Assembly: GCA_016169945.1 (NCBI GenBank)
Contig: JADLSH010000294.1
Coordinates: 62,001 to 126,000, forward strand
Length of the DNA stretch: 64,000 nucleotides
From: Trachythela sp. YZ-2020
Taxonomy: Eukaryota > Cnidaria > Anthozoa > Malacalcyonacea > Clavulariidae
Direction of reading: 5' to 3'
The notes beneath the pieces are model-generated. The model had not been told where the DNA came from, searched no databases, and saw only the letters and a list, made by a program, of their open reading frames with translations. Below, piece after piece: positions 31,927 through 41,924 of the stretch (the stretch's first letter is position 1; each line of letters opens with the position of its first letter). Both the position numbers and the translations under genes were made by a program.

Positions 31927-32997
31927 GGTTACTCCATATGATGAAAACACTGATTCCATCATTTTTTACATTTTTATATATTTGAATTGAGGGGCTGAAA
32001 ATCTTTCGATCCTCACAGATTATTTTCAAAAATATTAAAATGCGACCGAGATATAACTGAAAATGTTTTAAATTCGAATAATTTTGCCGCGAAAATAGTA
32101 ATTGTAATCGACATTCTGCTAATTGGTGTTAACTCAATACCGGATGGAGATGCAGGTGAGAAATTTTGTAGTAACGCACATACCCAATAGCTCATGTCCT
32201 GAATTTCGTTTTGCTGATTTAGCTTGCTCCTTATTCGCTTTGCTCTCCCTACATTTGCGTTTCACCGGCATATCTTAATGTTTTTGTTTTGCCTGTTACG
32301 CACACAAACTAGATAATCAATAAATGAGGCAGAACCACCTTGCCCAGAGCACCTTACCAAAAGTACTTTGATGAGGTTCGATCTGATTGGCTTATAGTTT
32401 GAAGTGAGAACAGAGGGCGGAGAAACGCAACAGGGAGTGGAAAACCCCCACGAAAGCTCTTTTGGCCTTTTACACAGAATGAAATATTCTCAGATTGTCC
32501 TCACAAAAAGAGAAATGTACCGTGCTCGTTTTATCCGATTCCTTCCAAACTTTGCCACAATGTAGAACAATAGTTAAGGAGCAAAAGTGTGTTCGCGTTT
32601 TTCGTTTAACGTCATAGTTTTCGAGTAATAGGCATCCGTTCTGCCGTGTATACAAAATTTGTGTGAGTCAACTTGTCTGCTTTATATCAAAGCAAATACA
32701 ATAGCTGTCAAAAAATGCGAACACACTTTTGTTCTTTGATTATCTGAGATGGAAAATATGATGTTTTGCAGGTCCTAGGGTTAAATCAGCGGCGTGCAAA
32801 TCTCGTGACGCGAAGGAGGTCAGATTTTCAAAAGTAGCCCGTAGCAACCACAGTGTTTTAAAATATAGCATTTTTGTTAAATTGCTGGTTACAACAATGA
32901 TTTATCATTACGTACACAAAATTTGACAGCTAAAGCGTAAAAATTGAGCGCGCGGTGAGCATTTTTGTAAAACGCCATTTCATCATGTGGAGTAACC
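31927..32997. mobile_element. Kolobok-like non-autonomous element (TTAA)
   Basis: The ends GGTTACTCCATATGATGAAA and TTTCATCATGTGGAGTAACC are inverted repeats, with TTAA on both sides (31923-31926 and 32998-33001). The left arm of the host element shows the single TTAA empty site. 1071 bp with no domain-bearing ORF. TTAA duplication with GG...CC ends suits Kolobok better than piggyBac, whose ends start with pyrimidines. Confidence 0.75.
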
Positions 32998-33048
32998 TTA
33001 ATGTGTTTTGTGTTGTTACGTCATTTGGTGCGCCAAGTGTTCAAAAAT

Positions 33049-33368
33049 TATTTTGGTTATTTGATATAACCAAATTAAATCACATTTTTAAAATTGGTTA
33101 TTTAATATAACCAAGTAATTTGAAGTTGGTTATTTGATATAACCAAATTAAATCGCGTCGGCTTAAATTGGTTATTTGATATAACCAATATGTACTAAGT
33201 TGGTTATTTGATATAACCAAATCAATGCACGCACACAGAAGTGGTTATTTGAAATAACCAACTTTTCTATTACTTGGTTATTTGAAATAACCAACTAAAA
33301 TCTCGGGACAAAAAGTGGTTATTTGAAATAACCAATTCAAGCTTTTTGGTTATTTAATATAATAAATT
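33049..33368. repeat. Array of nine palindromes, right arm
   Basis: Mirror image of 28730-29043, with the same order of spacers reversed and complemented and nearly no sequence change. Units read GGTTATTTGATATAACC or GGTTATTTGAAATAACC. Confidence 0.9.
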
Positions 33369-33435
33369 AAATCATTAAAAAACTCTACATAAAACAGCTA
33401 AATAATAAAAACACATTTGGCGCCCCATAGTAGCC

Positions 33436-33458
33436 GCTGGTACAATAACAATATAACA
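33436..33458 (-). repeat. gypsy 3' LTR, inner part
   Basis: GCTGGTACAATAACAATATAACA, the 23 bases that complete the LTR after removing the inverted-repeat element and one GTAGCC. Confidence 0.85.
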
Positions 33459-33537
33459 TTTTCCCTTCTAACAAAACACTGCGTTCATATTAATTATCTA
33501 AATGTCAACCATAAATAAAGTTTTATTTCATGTAATG

Positions 33538-36500
33538 TTACTGTTCTGATTTTCCTCGATTAGCCCTTAATGGGTAACGTCTTTCAGACAGTGTTGCATC
33601 ATTTGAACTTGGACGATTAGAAACAGTCTCTTGAGTATCATTTGTAGCAGGATAATCCTGTGGAATTAAATCATCGTTTGTTCCAGTATTCTCAATATCA
33701 TCCGAGTTATACATAGTTTTAGATGATTCATCTGCTTCTGGTACTACAGATTCATCCGAGGTTATATATATCATCGTAACATTCATTAGTTGGTTTAATG
33801 TGTGGATGGCACTTAAGTAGTTGATCCACGTGTCGTTTCCACACATATCCAGGTACACTAACCATATAATTCCTAGAACCAAGTACTTTAGTAATGACTC
33901 CGCGAATCCACTTCTCTCTTCCACGATAATTGCGCACTAAGACATGTTCCCCTACAGCAAGGGATCGGTTGTTACCATTAGAGGTACGTTCGAGGATTTT
34001 GTATTGTTTTTGTTCTACATGTTTGCGAACGGACGGCAGGATTAGATCAAGCCGAGTTCGCAAACGTCGGCCCATAAGTAAAACTGAAGGTGCTTCACCG
34101 GTTGTGGCATGTGGAGTATTACGATAAACTAATAAATTCTTAGCAATAACCACGTTCACATCTTGATTAGTAAGCCGAGCTTGCTCAATTGCCGATTTCA
34201 AAATCTGGACTACTCTTTCAGCTTGTCCATTTGTTGCAGGTTTGTAGGCTGCAGAAGTTCGATGCATGATTCCATTGTTACGGCAGAACTGTTGGAACTC
34301 CCAGCAGTAAATTGTGGTCCGTTATCAGAGACTATTATTTCGGGAAGACCATGGCGGCTGAAAATATCTCGTAGTTCCTTTATAGTAGTCGTAGCTGTTG
34401 TGGTAGTCATTTTAACCACTTCTGGAAACTTACTGTAAGCATCCACTACCACCATATACATCTTACCAGAAACAGGTCCAGCAAAATCCACATGAATGCG
34501 AGACCAAGGCTGTGAAGGAAACGTCCAAGGATGAACAGGAGTTTTTGCTGGCTCTGATCGCATCGACTGACAAACAGGACAAGTGGACACAGTTCGTTCA
34601 ATTTCAGAGTCAATTTTCGGCCACCAGACATAAGATCTTGCAATACCTTTCATTCTTGTCATTCCCGGATGAGTTTCATGTAATTCTGAGAGCAATGCAC
34701 TTCGAAGTGAAGAAGGAACGACAACCCGAGCTCCCCAAAGAATACATCCTTGATGAATAGTAAGTTCATCACTTTTGTTCTTGTATGGTACTAAGATAGC
34801 ATCAACCACAGTTGGCCAGCCACTATGTATATATCGGTATACTAACGAAAGAACAGGATCCACTTGTGTCTTTTTCTTAATCATTTCTGCAGTAACATTA
34901 GTAACCACATCGTCTTCGAAGAAGTAACATTCTACATTTTCACTCTTTGGTGACCAGGTCTGAGGTAGTGGAAGACGGGACATACTATCAGCATCAGCAT
35001 GTGCAGTTGTACTTCGGTACTCAATCTTGTAGTGATATGAGGCAAGGATAAGTGCCCATCTTTGTAGTCGTGAAGCTGTATGAGCAGGAACTGGATTATG
35101 AGGACCCAACAGAGTAAGAAGTGGACGGTGATCTGTTAATATTGTGAATGAACGACCACAGAGATATTGATGAAATCTCTTCAGTCCAAATATTATACTA
35201 AAAGCTTCTTTTTCAAGCTGTGAATAATTTCTTTGTGCTCCAGTTAAAGTACATGATGCAAAAGCAATTGGTTGATGTTTCCTATCAACTACATGTGACA
35301 AAACCGCTCCTGCGCCATACGAAGAAGCATCACACGCTAGAACAAGAGGCAAAGAATCGTCATAATGTACAAGTGTTCTTGAATTTAGTATAAGATTTTT
35401 CGCAGCTGTGAATGCCAAATCTTCAGTGTTAGTCCACTTCCAGGAAACATCCTTCTTAAGGAGATTGTTCAGCGGTGCTAGAACGGTAGAATGATGTGGC
35501 ATAAAACGTAAATAGAACATAATGAGGCCTAGAAATGACTTTAAAGCTGTCACATCTCTTGGAGGAGGTGCATCACGAATAGCAGTCAATTTGTCTTCAG
35601 TCGGATGGAGACCTGCACTGTCGATTCGATGGCCAAGATACACGACCGATGATTGGAGGAGTTTGCACTTTGCTTTGTTTAACTTGAAACCGAACTTAAG
35701 TAATTTCTCTAGAACCTGGGACAGGGTATGAAGATGATCTTCATAATCAGTTCCAGCAATAAGAATGTCATCCAATCGGCTGACAGCTTTGGGAATATCT
35801 GCTAATAATGCATCCATAATTCTCTGAAATATAGCAGGACCAGAGTGAATGCCATTAGGCAATCGTTTAAAAACGAAAAGACCCATATGAGTGTTAATGG
35901 TAAGGTGTTTTTGTGATTCAGTCGAAATAGGGATCTGGTGATAAGCTTGCTTCAGATCCAAGACACTAAACACTGTACAGCCACGCAATGCTGAATGCAT
36001 GTCTTCAATTTTAGGCATTGGGTAAGTCTCGACCTCTGCACAAGCATTATATGTAACACTGAAATCACCACAAACACGAACATCCTCACTGTCCTTTTTG
36101 CCCACAGTTACAATGGGAGCAGCACTGACAGCCGAAGAAAGCCTTTCAATAACTCCATCATGTTCCATTTTTAGTAAAGACTTTTCAACCCTTTTTTGTA
36201 ATGCATATGGCACTGGTCGTGCTTTATGGAACTTTGCTTGCTTACTTTCATTAAGAACTACAGGCTCACCTGTGTAACATCCAAGTTCAGGTTGAAATAG
36301 TTCATCATACTTTGACAGAAGTGAGTCCAATGTCTTCTGGTTATCAGAAACTTCTGAACAACTTGGTGTAGCAGTAAATTTGGATTCAATTCCAGACAAA
36401 CTGTTCCAATCTAGCTTAATATGCCTTAACCAGTTCCTCCCAAATAGAGCTCCAGAACCTTGGGGCACTACTAACAATGGAAGAGAGTATTGAACTCCGG

Positions 36501-37623
36501 CATACATCACATGGGCATTGATCTGTCCTAAGGGTTGAATCTTTTCACCAGTATAGGTAGATAACCTCACCGCAGTTGGTATTAAGGGAATATGGGAACA
36601 AAATTTGTCGTAGAAATTCTTGGGAGCTAAGGACAATGCACAGCCAGTATCTAATTGAAAGGAACAGTCTTGATTCTCAATTTTTAAAGGCACAGAAATT
36701 TCAGTTTGGAACAGAGACTGAACATCAAAAACAGTGAACAGTTCTTCCTCAAGAAACACTTCATCTGAACTCAGTTTTTGTTCAACAAAGTTGTTTTGGG
36801 ACATGCCAGATTTGCAAATACGAGCAATATGGCCAGTTCGCTTACACCGACTACACACAACATTTCTAAATTTACAATTTGCCCGCAGATGTTCAGTACT
36901 GCCACAAGAATAACAAGCATAGGATGCTTTCTGAGACATAGGTGATGATGGTTTTGAAGTATTGAAATTTGTTGTATTTTTCTGATTATAATTCTTACCT
37001 TCATTTTGGTTTCTGCCAAAGGCATGCACAGACTCACTCATTGATTTAGTCTCATTTTGAAATTGTAGAGTCTCCTTACCAGCAACTTCATCAGCAATGG
37101 CCACTTTTAAAGATTCTTGAAAAGTACGGTCTTCGTTAAGTAACTTTTTCCGAGTAGCCGAATTACGAATTCCACATACGAATTGATCACGAAGAGACCG
37201 GTTTAAGAACTCACCAAAATTACAAGTGGAAGCATAATGTCGTAAACGTGCACTATAAGCAGAAATACTCTCATTTTCTTCTTGAATACATCGATGAAAT
37301 CTATACGTTTCGGCCACTTCCAATCGTTTGGGCTTGTAATGATCTTGTAGCATATCACAAAGCTCGGAAAAACCTTTGTCTTTAGGTGAATTAGGACTGC
37401 ATAAATCACGAAGTGTTCCATAAGACTTCTTGCCCATAACTGAAATAAACACAGCGACTTTCTTCTTGTCTGCTGCCGCAAGTACAGCTTGTGAAGCTTC
37501 AGCTTCGCATTCTCAAATAGAATTAGCAATGAAGTATTGCTCTAATCTCTCCAAATAAGCAGTAAATAACTCGGTAGACGGATCAAACTCGCCCAGAACG
37601 CCGAATAATGGCGTCGAAGCCAT
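33538..37623 (-). pseudogene. Ty3/gypsy gag-pol, broken
   Basis: Gag starts at ATG 37623-37621, but an in-frame TGA lies at 37515-37513. The long open part (from codon ~37452 to 34210) holds two CCHC knuckles (residues ~180-213), a protease with DTGC (268-271), RT with LDDILIAG (560-567, Tyr of the usual YLDD replaced by Arg), RNase H with DAS...TDHRP (708-776) and integrase with an HHCC zinc site (H925, H928, C958, C961) and catalytic Asp 989 and Asp 1043. A single-base loss near 34302 moves the rest of the integrase, including the catalytic Glu in NGQAERV, to another frame. A further shift in a TA repeat near 33780 precedes a C-terminal RYPLRANRGK motif. No env gene is seen. The element cannot express an intact polyprotein. 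Confidence 0.9.
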
Positions 37624-37736
37624 AATTGTAATTGTAAAGTACTGAATTCTTGAAGTAAATTATCGTACAGAACTCACTCGTAAAATGTTGGATTCTGTCC
37701 AAGACTTTTAATAATTATCCCATCCTCGTCGCCAAT

Positions 37737-37911
37737 TGTTATATCCTCAGAATACTCGTAATACACACGTATAAACAACTCAACAAAACAGTATAATTCT
37801 TTTAGTCTTTTACAATCTTACTTCCAAAATCCCATGCGTTCATTTACCCCCTGCAACGATACAGTCCGCATGCGCACGGCATGTAGCCGCTGGTACAATA
37901 ACAATATAACA
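37737..37911 (-). repeat. gypsy 5' LTR (intact)
   Basis: 175 bp, TGTTATATCC...AATATAACA. Identical to the reassembled 3' LTR except at 37799. Confidence 0.9.
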
Positions 37912-38046
37912 CCCTCGACATGCATTTTTCGACCCTCGACATTCTACCCTCGCCCTCGACCTATTATACCCTCGCCCTCGACCTATTACCCTCGCCCTCG
38001 ACCTATTACCCTCGACCCTCGACTATTAGTCAAACTCAGCGCCGCA

Positions 38047-38889
38047 GCCACCACAGCAGCTGCCTGCACAACAACAGCCTCCGGCCCTCGTTGAAGCTCC
38101 GGCGGAATTGGAGGTATCTATGGTTTTATAGTCTGTTGTAAGTTCTATACATCGTGGTGCCTTTCAACACTACACCTTATTTGCGAATGGCATTTTCGTT
38201 TTGCTAGCCCGTATTTTTATTAATTCTTTGACAGTTGTCACCTTGATTGCTTTAATCGGTTCAATGAACAAGGATATTAGCTGTTTCTACCGGTTGTGTT
38301 TGTGCTTACTCCTGTAAGCCCCTGTTAAACGGTTTATTTTGAGGCTTTGTTGGGCTCTCATATTTTTTTTTATATATCGCCTTGCCATTTATAGTATACG
38401 TGCATGATCACACTATGTTTTTCGATCTAGCCTCCATGTTGTCATTTGGGACATCTTCGACGGTTCGCTGAAGTCGAATTCGGGTGTAACAGTCTAGTGA
38501 GCAAAGATAATCCGTTGGGCCAATTTAAATGTGATGAAATGCCATGCTATGCTCTATTTCATTTCTATGCATGGTGTATAACTTAGTCTTAGTTGGCTGT
38601 GAAACTATTTGTTTAATTTCTACTGCATTATTGTTGCATGACTTCTCGTTGTTAGCCCAATTAACTTTCCGTATCAGACTTCTACAACTGTACGGGTTCG
38701 CCTTTTTAATTGGTTTCTTATACTACCCGTTTGCAATGCACATACATTTACTTTCAAATTGTCCTTTATAGCATGTATATTATTTATCACGGGTGGGTGT
38801 GGCCATATATACTGTTGACTCACGGTGGGTGTACTGGCTGTATTTTTATTACCTTGTTTATCTACAGTGGTTATATTTCCATACGTTGT
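38047..38889. other. Composite-element DNA right of the Mutator-like insertion
   Basis: The first ~70 bases can be read as Pro/Gln-rich exon text ending at GAG|GTATCT. The remainder is AT-rich without a domain. Short Leu/Phe-rich frames at 38544-38934 are judged chance ORFs. Confidence 0.4.
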
Positions 38890-38936
38890 CTATTCATACC
38901 ACTCATAATGATATGCGAAGATAAAATAAACTAAAA
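38890..38936 (+). repeat. 47-bp direct repeat, copy 2
   Basis: Identical to 23609-23655 at the left edge of the composite insertion. Here it is followed by ~1.7 kb of other DNA before the 140-bp repeat, whereas at the left the two are adjacent. Confidence 0.8.
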
Positions 38937-39048
38937 CTAGAAGTTACTATCGCAAGTGAAATGCTGCCTCAACGCCATAGCCTATTGCCAAGGGAAGCCA
39001 GTTTTTTACTTGAAAACAAATCCTGGGAGACTTCCCAGGCGCTTTTAC

Positions 39049-39178
39049 GCATTCAGCTAATTTATAGAGATCCGTGACTAAGCTCGCGACCTCCCCACTT
39101 CCTCCGCGTTTCGCGACCTCCCCAAGCACCCCCGCGCGCTCGCTCAGCTTAGCCATTGATCTCTATAAATTAGCTGAA
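39049..39178. repeat. Inverted-repeat MITE-like segment
   Basis: ATTCAGCTAATTTATAGAGATC-type left arm and GATCTCTATAAATTAGCTGAAT-type right arm are perfect complements over 22 bases around a GC-rich centre that repeats CGCGACCTCCCCA. No duplication at the flanks could be fixed. Confidence 0.55.
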
Positions 39179-39505
39179 TGTGTAAATTTTCTTTTCCTTC
39201 AAGCGCCTGGGTACGAGGCTGGGGGGTGTCACAAACTTGCACTCCCCTAGTCCCGGGTCCCCTGGTCACCCAAGTCATCCGCACAAAACGTCAAAACGCA
39301 TGCAATTTTTTTGTCAATCTTGTATGCATCTTTATAGAATACTTGCGCATTTTGAGTTTTAACGTACTAATTGTGTTTTAACCAGACCAATAGAAACGGT
39401 ACGATAAATGCAATACGAACGAGAAACGTACAAATCATGCTGATATTCGTCACGCACTATGTAAAATATTCGACATACTTCAGTCTATATGAGAGTATTA
39501 TATTT

Positions 39506-40376
39506 CCAACAACAAACATTGCTCCTTCAAGACTTGACGATCGTAAAGCGCATCGCTCTAAAACATCTATACTCTGCAATACTTTGAGCGAACCATACGT
39601 GGGTATTTATTTGTATTTGTGGGAAACTAAAGAGAAACTAGAAATCAGTGTTGAATGATAAATTCAGACATAAACGCGCAAATTTATAAAGAACTCTATT
39701 TATTAGAGTTCAAGGGTCAGCTGTCACATATTCTTGATAATTATTACACTGTATTAAAACGGGTCAAGTTTTTACAAGGAAACCGAAGAGCTTAGTTCTC
39801 CCTACGTCTTGCAATATTTTAAGATGATCCTATAGCTCCTCGTTATTAATTATACTTCGATTTGATCCAAACGCTTGAACAGACCGCCATATCAGTATTC
39901 AGCGAGATGCATTCCTGGCGACAAATAATATGAGGGATATTATAATTCCAACAACAAACATTGAGCCTTCAACACCGCTCTCAAAATAAAGCGCGCGCTC
40001 TAAACAAAACTCCCTCCCCCACAATAGAACGCCTGCCACGCAGGCTACACTTGATTCGGCGCATCGCTCTAAAACATCTATACTCTACAATAGTTTGAGC
40101 GAACGTACCATGCGTGGGTATTTATTTGTATTTGTGGGAAACTAGATATTAGTGTTGAATATAATTGAGACATAAACGCGCAATAACGCGGATCTCTATT
40201 TACTAGAGTTCAAGAGTCAGCTATCGCATATTCTTGATAATTATTACACTGTAAACAGGTCATGTTTTTATAAGAAAACCGAAGACGTTAGTTCTCTCTA
40301 CATCTTGCAATATTTTAAGATGATCCTATAGCTCCTCATTATTATACTTCGATCCACCCAAACGCTTGAACAGACT
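39506..40376. repeat. Tandem duplication of a ~430-bp segment
   Basis: From 'attccaacaacaaacattg' at ~39506 and again at ~39948 the sequences align to 'ccaaacgcttgaacagac', with small indels. Shared words include 'gcatcgctctaaaacatcta', 'tatttatttgtatttgtggg' and 'atgatcctatagctcctc'. Copy 2 has an extra ~50 bp near its start. Confidence 0.75.
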
Positions 40377-40632
40377 CGACTTTAAATAAAATATTCGACG
40401 ACAAGGCAACCTGGTAGAAGACAAGGTCGAGTCAGAGAATACAACGTGCCAGCAAAACATGCGCAGTTGAGCAGCTGCTTCTCAGGCGTTTGCCTGATGA
40501 CTGCCCCCCCGTTCCCCCGGTTTGCTAACAGATAAATTTTCAAACTGAGATATCGTTGACTATACATAACTCGGCAAAAGGGACTGGCACGAGCAAGATT
40601 AGTGTGCTGCCTCGCTGGCGCTCGGCAGCAAT

Positions 40633-40775
40633 AATGGCCACAAAGGAAGTGAATGATGCGGAACGTGCTAGTAGCATCGACAGGACGTCTATAAAATGCA
40701 TGTTTCTTGCATTCCACTCAGTTCGTGCTCAGTTCCAGCGGATAAGGAGATAAAACATTTTTTTGGTTTAGCGGA
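40633..40775 (+). repeat. 140-bp direct repeat with short ORF, copy 2
   Basis: Homologue of 23656-23790; encodes MATKEVNDAERASSIDRTSI and continues 20 bp longer before rejoining the common 'ggataaggagataaaa' text. Confidence 0.5.
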
Positions 40776-40908
40776 ACCCTCGAAATTCGCGTGGGTCGCC
40801 CTTAGCTTCCTCTTGCCAAACTATCTAGCTTGGTCTTGTCCGCTGACCAATATTTCCCAATACCTAAATCACATCTGAGCATGAATTGTGAGTGGTATAG
40901 AATAGAAT

Positions 40909-41738
40909 ACTATTTATCGTGTTGGAAACATCTTAATTGGGGAGTACCTCAGGGAACTGTCTTAGGACCTGTTATCTTTTTGGTTTTGATCAACGACCTT
41001 CTTAATGAATGGCCCGATAGATGGAAATATGTAGATGACTGTACAGTTACAGAGAGTATAATGATAGACAGTGATAGTAAACTCCAATGCCTTGTTGATT
41101 ACATTCATATTTGGACCATTCGAAACAACATGAAGTTAAATGTAACTAAATGTAAAGAACTTGTGTTCGATTTCGCGAGGGTTAAACGAAACTTTCCTCC
41201 GCTATTAATTGACAACATTGAAATAGATCGTGTAAAATCTGCTCGAATTCTCGGGGTTACGTTTCAAGATAATATGGGCTGGAACGAGCATGTCGGCAAA
41301 ATTGTTGGGAAGGCAGGAAAAAGATTATATATGCTTCGGCTGCTTAAATGTGCTAAGGCTGATGCAAAACTGTTATGCACTGTATTTATCACCATCATAC
41401 GACCTGTTTTAGAATATGCCTGTCAAGTCTGGCATTACAATATTCCCGACTATTTGAGCGATGACATTGAAAAGGTGCAAAGAAGAGCTATGAGAATAAT
41501 TTTACCATCATTAAGTTACAGTGAAGCTCGGGAACTATTGAATATTCCGCTATTAAAGACACGCCGTGAAATTTTATGTGATCGGTTCTTTCTTAGAAAA
41601 GAGAACCTTGATAAATTGGACGAATTTCTGCCAAACAAATCATCCTTAGTTTATGATACAAGGGGACAATGTAAATATCAAAACTTTTATTGTAGAACTT
41701 TTATTGTAGAAACTATTTCTAAATATAATAGTATATAG
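40909..41738 (+). pseudogene. LINE 1 reverse transcriptase, 3' half
   Basis: Continues the RT of 22960-23613: LNWGVPQGTVLGPVIFLVLI, catalytic YVDDCT box, thumb region ILGVTFQDNMGWNEHV and a C-terminal domain with YACQVWHYNIP and IEKVQRRAMRIILP, typical of CR1/Jockey-group LINEs, ending at a stop at 41736-41738. The open frame extends upstream into the inserted DNA by chance. The 3' UTR follows to ~41870 with 'attaaaacattaaaatatt' repeats instead of a long poly(A). Confidence 0.85.
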
Positions 41739-41924
41739 CATAATTTCTATAGATAATTCATTTAATGTATTTATTTATTCACTGATGTAATTTAACCTTT
41801 GGTTACAAGTCAGCTGATATTTTTATTAAAACATTAAAATATTAAAACAATAAAACATTAAATTGCCGAACAAAGTATTCGGTATTTAATTGGAATGCCA
41901 TCGCAAACTCCTGGGGTATGTTAG

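Larger units (their letters stand above)
28667..33429. mobile_element. 4.8-kb inverted-repeat transposon, IS3EU-like
   Basis: The ends TATGGGGCGCCAAATGTG and CACATTTGGCGCCCCATA are perfect inverted repeats flanked by the 6-bp duplication GTAGCC (28661-28666 and 33430-33435). The intact second LTR shows the empty site. The arms are complementary almost to the centre near 30100, interrupted in the right arm by an unaligned segment, a mariner MITE and a Kolobok-like element. Each arm holds nine 21-bp palindromes and one 25-codon candidate first exon. No transposase is present. A 6-bp duplication and TAT...ATA ends agree with my memory of the IS3EU rule. Confidence 0.75.
28515..37911 (-). mobile_element. 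Ty3/gypsy LTR retrotransposon, minus orientation
   Basis: The two 175-bp LTRs have TGTT...AACA ends. The left (3') LTR is 28515-28666 plus 33436-33458 and is interrupted by another element; the right (5') LTR is 37737-37911. A 5-bp duplication CCCTC lies at 28510-28514 and 37912-37916. Next to the 5' LTR the minus strand reads TTGGCGACGAGGATGGG, a primer-binding-site position. A purine run AGAAGGGAAAA precedes the 3' LTR. The LTRs differ at one base (28577 A, 37799 C), so the insertion is young. It targets the minisatellite-like arm of the Mutator-like element. Confidence 0.9.
23884..38037. mobile_element. Mutator-like (MuDR) element with ~0.9-kb TIRs, itself full of insertions
   Basis: The ends GAGTTTGACTAATAGTCGAG and CTCGACTATTAGTCAAACTC are perfect inverted repeats, flanked by the 9-bp duplication AGCGCCGCA (23875-23883 and 38038-38046). 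The arms stay complementary for several hundred bases (23884 to about 24800, against 38037-37912 and 28514-27735), including a GAGGGTAATAGGTCGAGGGC minisatellite at the tips. A 9-bp duplication with GA...TC ends is the Mutator rule. The only own coding remnant is an OTU-like exon. The gap in the right arm is the gypsy element. Confidence 0.8.
23614..40908. mobile_element. 17.3-kb composite insertion splitting LINE 1
   Basis: The LINE ORF stops matching at 23613 and resumes at 40909. ACTATT is present on both sides (23608-23613 and 40909-40914), consistent with a 6-bp duplication of one LINE sequence. The left end CATACCACTCATAATGATATG and the right-end complement ATACCACTCACAATTCATGC are imperfect inverted repeats; the right end carries ~10 extra bases (AGAATAGAAT). 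Without the nested elements it would be about 3 kb. It contains a direct repeat of ~140 bp (23656-23790 and 40633-40775) encoding MATKEVNDAERA.SIDRTSI, and a possible exon cut by the Mutator-like element. The superfamily is not recognised. Confidence 0.6.

Noticed and set aside
28515..37911. Errantivirus-like retrovirus with env
   Set aside because: No env-like ORF lies between integrase and the 3' LTR; the interrupting DNA is a separate transposon inside the LTR.
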